NCBI GenBank assembly: GCA_022266195.1
Contig: WHVY01000001.1
Location: 11,656,001 to 11,720,000 of the forward strand
Reading direction: 5' to 3'
DNA length: 64,000 bases
Source of the DNA: Tetranychus cinnabarinus
Lineage: Eukaryota > Arthropoda > Arachnida > Trombidiformes > Tetranychidae
This document shows positions 9,712 to 21,680 of the stretch, one piece after another (within the stretch, counting starts at the first letter, position 1; each line of letters opens with the position of its first letter). The notes under the pieces are model-generated. The model was not told where the DNA came from, searched no databases, and worked only from the letters and a program-made list of their open reading frames with translations. A program made the translations under genes and the position numbers.

Positions 9712-11295
9712 ATGAAAATGTTATTGAATGATCTTCCAGAAGAGTGTTTGCTCCTCATTTTTGGTCGGATAAATGATCTAAACGATTTATTGAACTGTTA
9801 CAAAGGTAAATATGAGCCATGTTATTTTACTCTTATTTTCAACGATTTCAAGTTATGTTCATTTAATGACAAATGTAATTGAATAATCATCGAGCAACAA
9901 ACTAATTCAATGAATTTTCTGTCTTTCTACAGTCTGTAGTAAGTGGAGTTATCTAATTGCGGAGAGAGCTAGAAAAGCCAAATACTTGATTGGCAATACT
10001 TGGACATATGGTAAGATATTTGTTTAATGGTTAACAAAAATTTCATTAAATCTAATAAAAACGATTTATATTTTCAGGCCAAAAAGATTATGCACTCAAT
10101 CGAGTTTATTATGCGCCAGAAGAATGCAGCAACAGACCTTATTTATCAAAGTTGTTTGTCAATTTAAAAGTATGTATTAATGTAACTGAAATCGATCGTT
10201 TCTCAAAATTAATTTCATTACTATTTTTATCAACATAGATTGCTGATATTTCCCCACCACCCGGTAACATAATATCATTTAATGCGCCCACTTATCCAGT
10301 TTTGAAGCTGTTAAGAGATGCGAAGCATCTGAAAGGTCTAATAGATGATCCTAGCATGGACTATTCAGATAAAATTGCTCATTTTCCAAATCTGGAAATG
10401 TTAACTATCAATTTCGAGTCCATGGTTAATTTTAAAGTTAATGCCAATGTTAAACAAATTTACAGTCATAAAGGCCGAATGTCACCTTTTACTTGGCTGC
10501 CAGTCGTTTTCCCCAATCTTGAAAGACTACATGCATCTATTAGTGATGAAGCAGGTAAATTTACCTTTAATTTTGATAGAAATGTTTTTTAACTTTGCAT
10601 TTGTATTTTTTCATGTTCATGGGATGTAGCTGCTCAATATGTTGGTAGCCAATTGAGAAATCTTAAAATAATTGAATTGGATCTGCGTCCTCATCAAATG
10701 TCAGACCTTGTTTTTGGGTTTCAATTTCTGGATTCATGCCCAGCGCTGGAGAGCGCGTATATTTACGCCGAGACTCTAAGCATAATTATCGATGATTACA
10801 CAAAAAATAAAAACTTAAAAGATTTGGTTTTGTCATTTGTGAGTATAAAGTTTCCTTGAAATATTCATATTTTAATTAATAATAATAATTCATTTGTAAT
10901 TTTCAAAATAGCAATCTGAAATCGATTGGGATCAACTACGGAAGTTATTGTCCAAGTATCCAAATATCAAGCACTTGGCGATACGATATAACAAAACTTT
11001 GGAAGACCAACACGTTATTCACATCATTGCAACTTTACCGAAACTGGTGTTACTTGATGTTCGTGGGTCTTACAAAGTCACTAAAAAAGCTGCTGCTTTT
11101 GTTCGAAATTATTCTGAGCGATATGGACGTTCAATCAAGTTCTATTTTAGGAGAGATGACGAAAAAATTGCAATTGATTGGCCACAGTTTTCAACACGAC
11201 TAGAAAGAGTTAGTTCCGGACTAAATTTCATGAAAAATTGTTTCCTCAAAGAATTCCTTTACTTGCCGCGTTTCTTGGATCCTATGGATGAGTAA
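9712..11295 (+). CDS. F-box/LRR-like protein, intact copy
   Basis: Six exons join in frame: 9712-9805, 9933-10010, 10078-10169, 10239-10554, 10630-10838 and 10912-11295, with GT-AG introns of 67-127 bp, giving 390 aa. Residues about 3-45 form an F-box (LNDLPEECLLLIFGRI followed by LLNCYKVCSKW), which binds SKP1 in SCF ubiquitin ligases. The rest has irregular leucine-rich segments (HFPNLEML, VFPNLERLHA, KNLKDLVLSF, YPNIKHLAI, LPKLVLLDVRG) and probably recruits substrate; the substrate is unknown. The C-terminus is basic, then acidic (PMDE). AATAAA follows the stop at 11304-11309. At least three decayed copies (1255, 5343, 6800) show a local tandem family. Function is inferred from the F-box and LRR pattern only. 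Confidence 0.8.
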
Positions 11296-12196
11296 AAATG
11301 TCAAATAAAACATGTCCAGGACTTTGACATCGATCTAGTGAATGCGATTTTAGTATCTCTGGAACCTGAGCTGAACCACATCTATGAAATCGTTTAAAAG
11401 CCTTCGTGGGTCACCAGTCAAGCTACTTACTGGTCTTCTACTCACTTGTAGCCTGTTATCAATATGACAAAGGTTATTTTGCTGCAGCTTTATCTCGGAA
11501 TCAACAGATGACTATCAACTCAAAGGTTAAAAAGGTCAAACAAGTAAAACAGGTAAAGAACCTGAATTAAATGCTGATCTTCCGTTTACTTTTCATTGCT
11601 GATTTCATCTTCTAACCAATAACCCAAAATTCAACAATTTTGCTTCGGAAAAGATATAATTGTTCATATATTTATTATTTCCAAATAAAATAATTTCTAA
11701 ACAATACAAAGTATTTCAAAGATTGTGGAAATATTTCAAAGCACGTTGTTGGCGGAAAAATCGCGAGTACATGAATCAATGTAAAAACACTCTACGAAGG
11801 CAAATTATGGTGAAAAATGAAAGCTAAATATTTGAATAGCAAAGAGTTGAATTTAAATTTTTAAGGCTTTAAATCCTTGACAGTCAATTTAGCAGATTGA
11901 TGAGGACTTTGACACTGATTTAGTGAATGCGAATCCTTTCCAGTGAAAATCAACATCTTTACAAATAATGAATGAAAATGATTGCTCTAACTTATGGACA
12001 TTATAAGCTAATTTTGAAAATTTGAGAGGTTAAATCATTAGGATTTGAATAGATTAAACTGATCAATAGCCAAACTTGACTACTAAGACTTCAATAAAAA
12101 GTCTTTTCAATTGAACAATAAATCATTGATTAATAAACTAAGAAACGGTAGGTGGACAAGAAGAGGTTGAGAAAAGTCTCTTTAAAAAGTGATGAT
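11296..12196. other. F-box gene 3' flank
   Basis: This non-coding flank contains an AATAAA at 11304-11309 and two stretches also present around pseudogene copy b: 11815-11879 (matches 6800-6866) and about 11882-12077 (matches 8143-8331). The matches show that copy b came from a tandem unit of this gene with its flank. No coding sequence is seen. Confidence 0.5.
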
Positions 12197-12562
12197 GTTT
12201 GATTTGGTTGATTTGGTGGATGTGTTAGATTGGGTGGTGGACAATACGGTGAAAAGACGGTAAAAAAGTGGTGGATAAAGGGCGAAGTAAGCTGTTCCCG
12301 ATCAAGATAAAATTGAACTTGATGGTTTTTGAAGAGAAAAGGTAAAGTGAAAATACTTTCGTTTCGATGATATTTATATACATGTGTTGCTGTACAACTG
12401 TTGGCAACTTGTTGAATACGTAATCATTGTATTAATCAGGTTTCAAATTAAATCTGGGAACGTAACAAATTACTGATTCATATTACAACACAAACTCATA
12501 AACACTGTAAGTTTCATTGACATTAGACGGTCAGTTTTTTTAGTCAAATCCCTAATAGTATT
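12197..12562. repeat. Duplicated GPCR-upstream segment, copy B
   Basis: This matches 1857-2222 (copy A) over about 365 bp with scattered substitutions. It lies some 400 bp before the intact GPCR. Between it and the shared GPCR block (from 12766) are about 200 bp that copy A does not have. The open frame on the minus strand here (12225-12407) is not conserved in copy A at its end and is probably incidental. Confidence 0.8.
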
Positions 12563-12959
12563 GGACTTTAAAGAAACTGTTTAACCTGTAAGTTATGTTG
12601 TCCATTCAATGTTAAAATGGATAAGGGAGGGAAGAAAAGTTCAGTTGATAATTACGCATGTAATCTATTCTGGATCGAATAAAAATTTTAGTTCTAGACT
12701 ACTTAATGGTCAATGCAAGTAAATTTCAATTCACTATTGAAACAACTGTTAACATGTTCACATGACATAAAGGTTTACGCGCTAAATCTAAAACATCTGT
12801 TTTTGGCTTCTTCTGAGCTACTTTTGTCTACCCCTAGTCAACCAACTAGCAGTGTTAAATATTAATTTAAGTGTTTTTTAATTGTTCCAGTTAATTATTT
12901 GTCAACACACATCTTTATTTAAGGTTAAATCATCCACTGGGTCAACTATAATTATCGTC

Positions 12960-14003
12960 ATGTTGAAATTATTTGATGTTGATTGGATCCGCAATGAATA
13001 CAATGGTAAAGCTGAAGTAATAATTGTTTCCATTTTATTTGCTCCCATCTTTTTTACCGGTCTTTTGGGTAACCTTTGGTTAATTGTGACAATTTTACGC
13101 AAACAAATACCAGTAACTTCATCAACAATTTACACTCTTTGCCTTGCTCTTGGTGATCTTTGTACAATCTTAGGCCTTATACCAATGCTATTATCAACAT
13201 ATGTAACGGAAACCTTACCAAATGATCATTCGTCTTCCAATACATCTTCACCCAGCTCAACATCATTTATAACACCAACACTTGCCTCTTCAATGTGTAT
13301 CTTATCGGACACTCTACGAGACATTTCAGTCTCTGTTTCTTCCTTGACTCTGATTGCTGTATCTCTTGATCGCTACCTTGCCGTTTTATCAGCTGTTGCC
13401 TGGATGCAGAAACAAGTTGACCGTAAACATCGTAACCTAGCCCTGGCAACAATCTATTTAATCTGGCTAATATCAATAATGCTAGCCTTGCCAACATCCC
13501 TATCATCTCGATTAACCCGAACACAACTGGACTCGGGTTCAACTCTACTCATATGCACACCAGGATTTACCTTTCTTCCCAAGCCTGGACCCCAAATACT
13601 GACCGCACTCAAGACAATCATCTTCTTCCTGATTCCAATCTTAATCACCTCGTATTGCTATACCATTGTGGCCCGTAAATTGGTTTACAATGTTAAAAAT
13701 AAATTAACTTACCGTAAAACATCCAAAGATCGAGCTCTCCGCAAGGCAACCTTTACTATCCGTTTGGCTTTCCTTCTGGTTGGACTATTTGCACTCTCAT
13801 TTCTTCCTCATCATCTAGTTAATTTGTATTTCTACTTTAAACCAATCTCATCTAATGAAGCTCTCTTCTGGCAGACAGCAAGAATAACATCATTCATGTG
13901 TATCTTCATCAACTCTGTTCTTAATCCAATAATTATTTGTAGTACATCTTGTCATTTGAAAAAATTAATCAAATCAAAATTTTCCTTCTTAAGAGATATT
14001 TAG
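12960..14003 (+). CDS. Class A (rhodopsin-like) peptide GPCR
   Basis: A single open exon gives 347 aa from the ATG at 12960. An acceptor-like TTGTTCCAG ends at 12890, so a 5' exon (untranslated, or adding a few residues) is likely. Seven hydrophobic segments carry class A landmarks: GN in TM1 (N38), LALGDL in TM2 (D66), SLDRY at the end of TM3 (137-139), Trp in TM4, a TM5 proline, FLPHH in TM6 (about 281) and NSVLNPI in TM7. Cys113 and Cys199 can form the usual extracellular disulfide. The TM6 and TM7 pattern resembles invertebrate neuropeptide receptors of the bombesin/CCHamide type, but the ligand cannot be assigned. Odd points: a long Ser/Thr/Asn-rich first extracellular loop and NPIII in place of NPxxY. 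A broken paralogue lies at 2699-3031 and 8332-8731. Confidence 0.88.
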   Translation: MLKLFDVDWIRNEYNGKAEVIIVSILFAPIFFTGLLGNLWLIVTILRKQIPVTSSTIYTLCLALGDLCTILGLIPMLLSTYVTETLPNDHSSSNTSSPSSTSFITPTLASSMCILSDTLRDISVSVSSLTLIAVSLDRYLAVLSAVAWMQKQVDRKHRNLALATIYLIWLISIMLALPTSLSSRLTRTQLDSGSTLLICTPGFTFLPKPGPQILTALKTIIFFLIPILITSYCYTIVARKLVYNVKNKLTYRKTSKDRALRKATFTIRLAFLLVGLFALSFLPHHLVNLYFYFKPISSNEALFWQTARITSFMCIFINSVLNPIIICSTSCHLKKLIKSKFSFLRDI

Positions 14004-14790
14004 AATCTCAAAACTTGAAAAAAATCAAATTTAACAAAACAAATTGTAAATACTCATCTCAATACTCGACAAACACAGCTAAACTAGTCAGACAATTGTG
14101 AACAAAAATGAAATATCATTCTTTTTATACTTTTATATTCAATTTTACCGAAAGTAAATTTGCCTCTTTTTTGTCATTAAATACAAAACTCTCAAATAAA
14201 TGTAAAATGTACAAAACAATAACAATTTGCTTAAATTAAGAAAAAATAAGCTATAATAATAAAAACAATCAAATTGATCAACAACAATAACTGTCTATAT
14301 TCATTAACATACAGCTTTACAGCTCGCGTATCTCAAAACTCATATTTAAGATGATCTTGGCCATTATTCAATGGTTAAGATAAAAATTAAACAAATTAAG
14401 AACAGTAATAGTTTACAATTAAACTATTACAAACAGTTAGATAATGAAATCATAACTTATTATTAGACTTTTCTTTGTCGGTAACGCAACCAGGTGCCAA
14501 TTCAATTCCAAAAAATACTCCATCGGTAGTTTGCGATCTGAATCTTTATTTCAAGTTAATCAGCATCATCAGCTGAAATTTATGCACTGATCTGACGCCT
14601 GACTCTATCGATAGTCAAATCAGTTGATGGGTTGAGGGCAAAGTAAATTTAGCGCAATAAAGGTCTGCAAAATACGCTCCTTAATCATGACTGCACTTTT
14701 AGTTGAGATAATAAGACAATTTTGAACGGTTAGGATTAATATTGAATTGCATGTTTCGTTAAATTAAACCTTTCATATCGTAATCGATAT
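14004..14790. other. GPCR 3' flank, no gene seen
   Basis: AT-rich sequence with several AATAAA-like signals after the GPCR (for example near 14195 and 14260). Nothing coding is recognised. A weaker, diverged extension of the following inverted repeat begins at about 14792. Confidence 0.4.
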
Positions 14791-14819
14791 GCTAAAGCGG
14801 CAAGAAACGACTCAAACTT

Positions 14820-15071
14820 TTGTATTATTCACTTATGTGGACTTATAGAGTCTTGTGTAAATTGGCTTTAATTGCACCTCGGAACACTAGAAACGTGTCA
14901 AATGATACTTTAAGATCACTTGCAACAAGCATTAATTCCTTACAGCACTTTGGTTACGATATTCGGACTCTAAATGTACCAAGAAAAACTTATTTAGCAA
15001 AGAAAACTCATTTTAACACATTTCCTGGTGAATTAAACACTTTTCTGGTTAAACCTAAAAGTGAAATGTAA
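14820..15071 (+). pseudogene. Truncated copy of unknown protein (left arm)
   Basis: The last 75 residues (from TYRVLCKLAL to KPKSEM, stop at 15069-15071) are identical to those encoded by the right arm on the other strand. Upstream, a one-base loss relative to the right arm shifts the frame near 14800, and two extra codons (Met-Trp) precede the shared part. There is no upstream ATG in frame that restores the longer protein. It is therefore probably a broken duplicate of the frame at 16286-16645. Confidence 0.5.
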
Positions 15072-15574
15072 AGAGTGTTACCAAAGGCTCGAACTTTTGA
15101 GTAAAGATTTGAAACTTAGTGGGTTTGTAGGACAATTGAAACTAAATCCATTACTGTTATCGAAAAGATCATCAGATTGATAGTTTAAGAGAAAATTGAG
15201 GTCAAAGTTGAAACTTCGATCGCTGTTTACTCAACTATGGATATAGATTTTTCCATGAAACTCATTTTGGTGATGGTAAATTTTAATGTCTAACCATAAA
15301 ATGGTCTTATTTTGTAAAATAAAATTTCCGTTTTTCGTAAAACAGATAAAGTTCGATTTTTACATAAACGTGTCGCATTCGGTGACCGAAAACTTTAGCG
15401 AGCTTAAACTCATTATCCGCCAATGAAAAACGATTGTTCACATCATGGGTCCAATAGTTTTTCCAATTGACAAACAGTTCGCTTGATTTTGGCCATTTGA
15501 CTAATAACTTTGGACCTAATTATTTCGAAGATGGTATCACCTACAAGTGTCATTCTTCTACTCATCATTAGATT
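14847..15574 (+). repeat. Long inverted repeat, left arm (728 bp)
   Basis: This arm is the near-exact reverse complement of 15783-16510, the same length and by eye differing at only about a dozen positions, clustered in the inner third (for example around 15470 and 15535). The 208-bp spacer is 15575-15782. A weaker match extends outward to about 14792, with a one-base frameshift and an in-frame insertion of two codons. It contains an open frame, 14820-15071 (see the right arm for the longer form). Confidence 0.93.
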
Positions 15575-15782
15575 TTATTGTGAATTATAATATACTGAAA
15601 CATTAAATTAACTAAGGTCCTGCAAAAAAAGTTACAGCATTTGATTTTTCATGTTGTCAGATTTGAGACTTTGTTTATAAAGTTGATGGACACTCATCAA
15701 CACATCTAATGATTTTCATGATTAAATGGATTAGCTAGGATTTTATTGGGTGCTCAGTTATATCATCTTATAGTTCATGGTG

Positions 15783-16510
15783 AAATCTAATGATGAGTAG
15801 AAGAATGACACTTGTAGATGGTATCATCTTCGAAATAATTAGGTCCAAAGTTATTAGTCAAATGGCCAAAATCAAGCGAACTGTTAGTAAATTGAAAAAA
15901 CTATTGGACCCATGATGTGAACAATCGTTTTCATTGGCGGATAATGAGTTTAAGCTCGCTAAAGTTTTCGGTCACCGAATGCGACACGTTTATGTAAAAA
16001 TCGAACTTTATCTGTTTTACGAAAAACGGAAATTTTATTTTACAAAATAAGACCATTTTATGGTTAGACATTAAAATTTACCATCACCAAAATGAGTTTC
16101 ATGGAAAAATCTATATCCATAGTTGAGTAAACAGCGATCGAAGTTTCAACTTTGACCTCAATTTTCTCTTAAACTATCAATCTGATGATCTTTTCGATAA
16201 CAGTAATGGATTTAGTTTCAATTGTCCTACAAACCCACTAAGTTTCAAATCTTTACTCAAAAGTTCGAGCCTTTGGTAACACTCTTTACATTTCACTTTT
16301 AGGTTTAACCAGAAAAGTGTTTAATTCACCAGGAAATGTGTTAAAATGAGTTTTCTTTGCTAAATAAGTTTTTCTTGGTACATTTAGAGTCCGAATATCG
16401 TAACCAAAGTGCTGTAAGGAATTAATGCTTGTTGCAAGTGATCTTAAAGTATCATTTGACACGTTTCTAGTGTTCCGAGGTGCAATTAAAGCCAATTTAC
16501 ACAAGACTCT
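15783..16510 (-). repeat. Long inverted repeat, right arm (728 bp)
   Basis: Partner of 14847-15574. Transcription through both arms would give a hairpin of about 730 bp of nearly perfect dsRNA with a 208-nt loop. The near identity means a recent copying event or gene conversion. No transposon terminal sequence or target duplication was recognised at the outer ends. Confidence 0.93.
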
Positions 16511-16645
16511 GTAAGTCAATGAACAATAGAAAAGTTTGAGTCGTTTGGTTGCCACTCCAGCAAATTCACTCAGTTTTGCCCAGTTGGGTCTTTTGTGCAT
16601 CGATTTGACAATTCGATATTGGCCGTGAATATGTTTTATTTGCAA
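16286..16645 (-). CDS. Unknown protein fragment (inverted-repeat gene)
   Basis: A minus-strand open frame of up to 119 codons ends with a TAA (revcomp at 16286-16288). It has no ATG at its 5' end (it opens through a TTG); the first ATG in frame is at about 16600, giving roughly 104 aa, or an upstream exon may supply the start. I recognise no family. The chain is basic (KRPNWAKL, ATKRLKLFY) with leucine-rich stretches (TYRVLCKLALIA, LRSLATSINSLQHFGYDIRTLNV) that loosely resemble LRR-type repeats of F-box proteins. Its last 75 residues are encoded identically in the left arm, which suggests recent duplication rather than proven constraint. Confidence 0.35.
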   Translation of the reverse strand: MQIKHIHGQYRIVKSMHKRPNWAKLSEFAGVATKRLKLFYCSLTYRVLCKLALIAPRNTRNVSNDTLRSLATSINSLQHFGYDIRTLNVPRKTYLAKKTHFNTFPGELNTFLVKPKSEM

Positions 16646-19600
16646 AAACTAATGCAGAAGCAGATCGAATATAATCGATTCAGTTATAAATCCCTATAAT
16701 AGCAGAAAAGTTTCAAACCATAAAAGTTAAAACAAACCAACTGCATCCTAGGTACGATGAAATCGGTCAATAACTTTTTGGTATTTTATAAACACGATTG
16801 AATCTCGACTTTTAGCAATTGTGAAGTCACATTTTCCATATCGTATTAATTTGATTAATGAAATATCAGCTTTGGATAATCACTAAATCAAAACAAAAAA
16901 GGTTAAGATCAGTCAACGAAAGCAAACAAAAGTGAACAGCTGCACAGTCCATTGAACAGATCTTCAGTATCGTGTCTCTGGTCGGCTGGTTATAGTTCAA
17001 TATTTTCACAAATCGCAAAGTATAATAGAGCTTTAATTGCTGATTAATCTTCAAGTTAATATCAGAAATAGTCTGTTTGATTAGCGTTTAATAATCAAGA
17101 TCAAGAACCGTTTAATCGTCATCATCTTATTAAGGATTGTTTACTTTGGCGACTTGCTTTGGACTTACAAAGGTATAATCGCAAAGCAAGATAAATTCAG
17201 TGTTATAATTATTACGATCCCATGACTGAAACTAAATTGAAATGTCTATAATTAAAAGACAGTCAATCCATTTACTCGCAATTTCTAGATAAGTAATGAA
17301 ATTAACCTTGACTTGGCTGAAATGATCTTAAAGTTTGCTGAAAATCTTGAGATTTCTGGTTAATCTAGGTAAATCAGATTTAACCGACTGACTAAAATCT
17401 GTGTAATGGGACTAGTGAAGCTGATCTGATTGATGAATTAATCTGGTGAAGTATACGAAGCTAAATCCATGGATGGATCAACAAAAGATGGACAAAATGT
17501 TTACCTTAACCACAACTTTAACGTTTAATGGACTTGATTCAACTGTTTGTTTTAATTGACTGACTAACATGATGGATTAATGAGTTTTATCCATGTGAGA
17601 CCTTGAATGAATAAAAAAGGTAAGCTTTCAATGTTGAAGTTAATCATCAAAAATAAAATACAATGTAAAATATAAGTTGAAAAAAAGGAAATATTCAGTT
17701 AGACTAACATAGTTTTGAAATGATAATCCAAAACAAAACACATTTTTGGGTAAAAAAAGTTGACTTTTATGGCAATTCATGATACAGATTAACCAAATTC
17801 TTGAATCACATTGAATTCAACAATTTATTGAATAACGATTCCTGTCAATGCAAAGCCTTAACCCAAACCAAGTCACTCTTGGAGTTGAGGAAATACAAAG
17901 GTACAATAACATTGAATTTTGTCGCAATAAAAATTTCAACTTCGCATTATTTTCAGCCGATCACGTTAACAATCAAACCTTTAATCTGACCAGAAAGCAT
18001 GATGGTTAAGCTATTCATTAGCTGATTAAATGGTGAAATGATGCGATTAAAATTTGTAAATTGTTGGAATGTAAACATGAAAACAAATATTTATTATTGG
18101 GTAAAGTCCACATTACCATTTTTTATTCAAACTTTGGGTTAACTCACGTTTCCCAATCGATGTGATTTATATTAAATAACCAGAAACTGACCTTTTTAGT
18201 CTGTGGTTATTTATTTGCATTTATTGACCAAATCAATTATAAAACTAGTTTACTGTAACAGCTAGAGGGATTGAGGGACACACACATGGATAACATGTGT
18301 CGATGAATTATGAAAACCTAAAAACAAATGATCTTGAAATTTTCTTTTCATTTCTTGAATAAAAAATTGTTTAATTTGTTTCATTTGATGTCTTGATTGT
18401 AACAAGATGATGGGAGTAAATATTCACAAAAACTGGTTAATGGTGCATACAAGTTACGATTTTTACTCTGGTTTTTCATCTAGTGATTCAAATTGTCGTC
18501 ATCATTCTTGCCATCATTAAGGACAGTAATCAGTTAATGATATTATTCAGATAGGAGGCAAGGAGAAGGAGTTATTTGTTTATTTATATTGGACACATGT
18601 GTGCATGGCTAAGATTATTAAGCTCGTTGACTGTTTGCTTGTGAAAGACGTGAGATTTGGCCTGATCCACGATTTAAATCATTTTATAATGGCTGTTCAA
18701 CTTGGTGATTATCCCATTTGTGTTTGATCATTTATGATGCTAATGACTGACGGTCAGCCGTATTCATCTTTGTTAGCCTTTTGTTTCATTATTAGCTTTT
18801 ACATTACGTCCAATGATAATCCAAGTCACATTTTAATGGACCATTTTAATCACATTATAATCATATTAATAACGGCACAGTCAACATAAATAAACATAAT
18901 GAACCAGTCAATCAGTGGAGCTACACTGATCATCAGTATAAGATGCTTTACTGGGAGTTAAATGGTCATTATTGTCTATTCAATGCATTTCAATGGATTA
19001 ACCACTTTCATAGTAAGTCGTTTATATGGTGTTAAGATTAAATCAGTAAAGAGTGGATTGGAATCGATAATACTCATTCATCTAATTGCCCAACTCTAAC
19101 AATTAATCTGCTTTGAATGAGTAAATTAATTTGTTAACCCTAACTAACCACAAATCACATGTTAATGTTAAACTTAACCCCGTGTAATCTTGAGCCACTA
19201 AAGACTATTAATCTTTAACCGATTCAGTTCATTCAATAGTTTAATGAACTGATTAAGTCAGCTAATTGAACAATCTTAATTAACAAAATAATATAATTGA
19301 CTGAATCAACAATAATTAAAAACGATCAAGGAGTTAACCCGTTTTTGCAACTCCAGTTGCAGTTGGAATAACAATGTTTATTATTCATTTTGGGTTCATT
19401 TTGATGATTTATTAATACTGTGATTTTACTCAAACAACTGTAGAAACTAAATTAAATTTTAGATTGTATCAAAATCAAATATTAATTCAAGTAAATACAT
19501 CTATTAATAACTGGATAAACACACAAAATTGGTTTAATTCACTTTTATTAACAATGTTAAGCCTACACAAAACAAACTGAACCAGATTTTTTCTGAATCT

Positions 19601-21680
19601 GGTTTAATTTCAAATGTTTGCCATTCATATCAAATAGGTTGAATGATTTAAGTTGAAAATAGTGAAAAGAGTTAAAAAGCATTAAAGCTTCCGTTTATTT
19701 GGCTTACATCATCAGTTAAAACGGGGGTCGCCTCATAGTTAAGAGTCAATGTTATTGCCGTTGATTAAGGTGATTATGTTGGTGACTATGATGATAATTA
19801 TGGTTATGGTTATGATGATGGTTATGATGATGATTATGTTGATGAAAAAAAGTTAATTCCTTAAAATATAACCATAAATTCATCGGTCTTCCCACTGAAA
19901 GGTAATTGAAATCTGATGAGGAAAAAATTAACATGTAAAGAAGTGTAAATGTAACAACATTCAACAAGTGAAAGTATCAAAAAAGTTAAATTCAATCCTC
20001 TTTTTGGGTGTTTTTTCACCGTTATCATCATCTTTGGATCTTTGACTTTGTGCATGATGTAAGAGCAAGAAATACCAACAATTGTAAAATTGTTGCTGAT
20101 GTTTGACCAAATGTTAATGTACATGTTATCCCATAATTCAGAGTGTAACAGCTATTATTGGCTTTTTTTGCCCATCGATTAATATTTTTAAGGATTTAGT
20201 CAGTTACACAAGAAAGATGAATGAATGAAGAGGGAAAAGATGAAAAGATGAAGAGGAAGATGAAGAAAAAAAGATGTCAATATTAATGGAGTGTATTACA
20301 TGGTTGATATAAAGTCCTCATTGTCATCATTAGCGTCGTCAAATGGTTAAGATGACCAAAAAAATACATATTGATATGATTGACCACGAAGTCCATTGAA
20401 CCCATTACATTAACCATTGACGATTAACAAGTCAATTTATAAATCTTATTCTTATTCATTGGTTTCCCTTGGATACAAATTGTTTCAAAGCAACTCTTTT
20501 CATGAAAATAACAATTTCATATTGCTATTCATCTTTTTATTCATCCAAATCTCACTTTTTGAGATTATAAATAAATCCTTCAATTGTTACATTTCATTCC
20601 CTTAGTTGTTAATACCAAATTATTCAGCTAAATTGTATAACTTTTTAAATTCATTGTTAGTTTACTCGTTTTGTTTTTCATTCTTAGTAATATAATAACT
20701 TTAGCATGATAATTCAGTGAAGTAATTGGGTTCTGATTCGTAAACAAGTTACAAAATCATTTGAATTTATAAGATTCTTATTCTAGGAAATCATGTTTGG
20801 TTCATTCGATCTATGGAAACAATTCTGCCACTCTAATACCGATAATCCATGTATTATAATGATTGAATCTGGGTCAATCATTTGAAATGTTATTCGTTGA
20901 AATTTAAAGTCATTTTACTCTTTTGTTGAGATATCAATCTGTTTAATTGTTTACTAAATTAATTTACTCTCTTAATACCAAATCGGTTGTTATCATGATT
21001 ATTGAGCCTCAATATTTTGCTTTATGTACTGGATGTCTATGTATGTGTCGTGATGATTTTATAAGGAAGAAATTCATGTAAATGTTTTATGTAAATTAAG
21101 TTCCAGATCAGCTGATTATTGCTCTTCATGTGAATCATTTCAACTTTTTTCCTAGTGAAATCTTTAAATGGAGATACTTTCCTTTAATCAAATCTTTATC
21201 GATCTGTTTGTTTGCTTATAATAAGCTCATTGAATAAGAAATTTAATTCAACTCGCGCAAATCTGACGTAATTAGAGTTGAGATTTCTCATTGAATAAAG
21301 TTAAATTTGATTCATAACCATGTAATATTGACCATTACATAAAAGTATGTTAACCTTCAATTGCAACAAGGATTAATAATTATAACGACCTGTTACAACT
21401 TATATTACAGTTAAAACCATATGATTGGAGTTGAAAAGCCTAAGGTTACTGATTTAATCATTACTAATTATTACTAAAGAACCTTTAAATCAGGCTTGAC
21501 TGAGGAATAAATGAAATAAATTTTGAATTTAAAACAACATGTCAAATTCAACACTGATACGAGATGAACACAGCTAAAGCGGAAGACACGTTTAAGATTA
21601 GAAATCAATTTGTTAATTTATATTATCATCGTTTTACACAAAAAGGAAATGAAGATGATAAATTAGAACAGGGAAGATCA
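16646..21680. other. Intergenic region, no gene seen
   Basis: About 5 kb of AT-rich DNA with short open frames only. At 19760-19850 there is a degenerate GAT/TAT tandem tract (ATGATGATTATG type) that produces His- or Tyr-rich open frames on both strands. The eIF3d 3' end is at 21681, so its 3' untranslated region and polyadenylation site should lie at about 21500-21680. I see no RNA gene or clear transposon here. Confidence 0.4.

Noticed and set aside
12882..12959. Extension of the GPCR by 26 codons upstream of the ATG
   Set aside because: It would start at a TTG and reads through an acceptor-like TTGTTCCAG; the ATG at 12960 is the simpler start.
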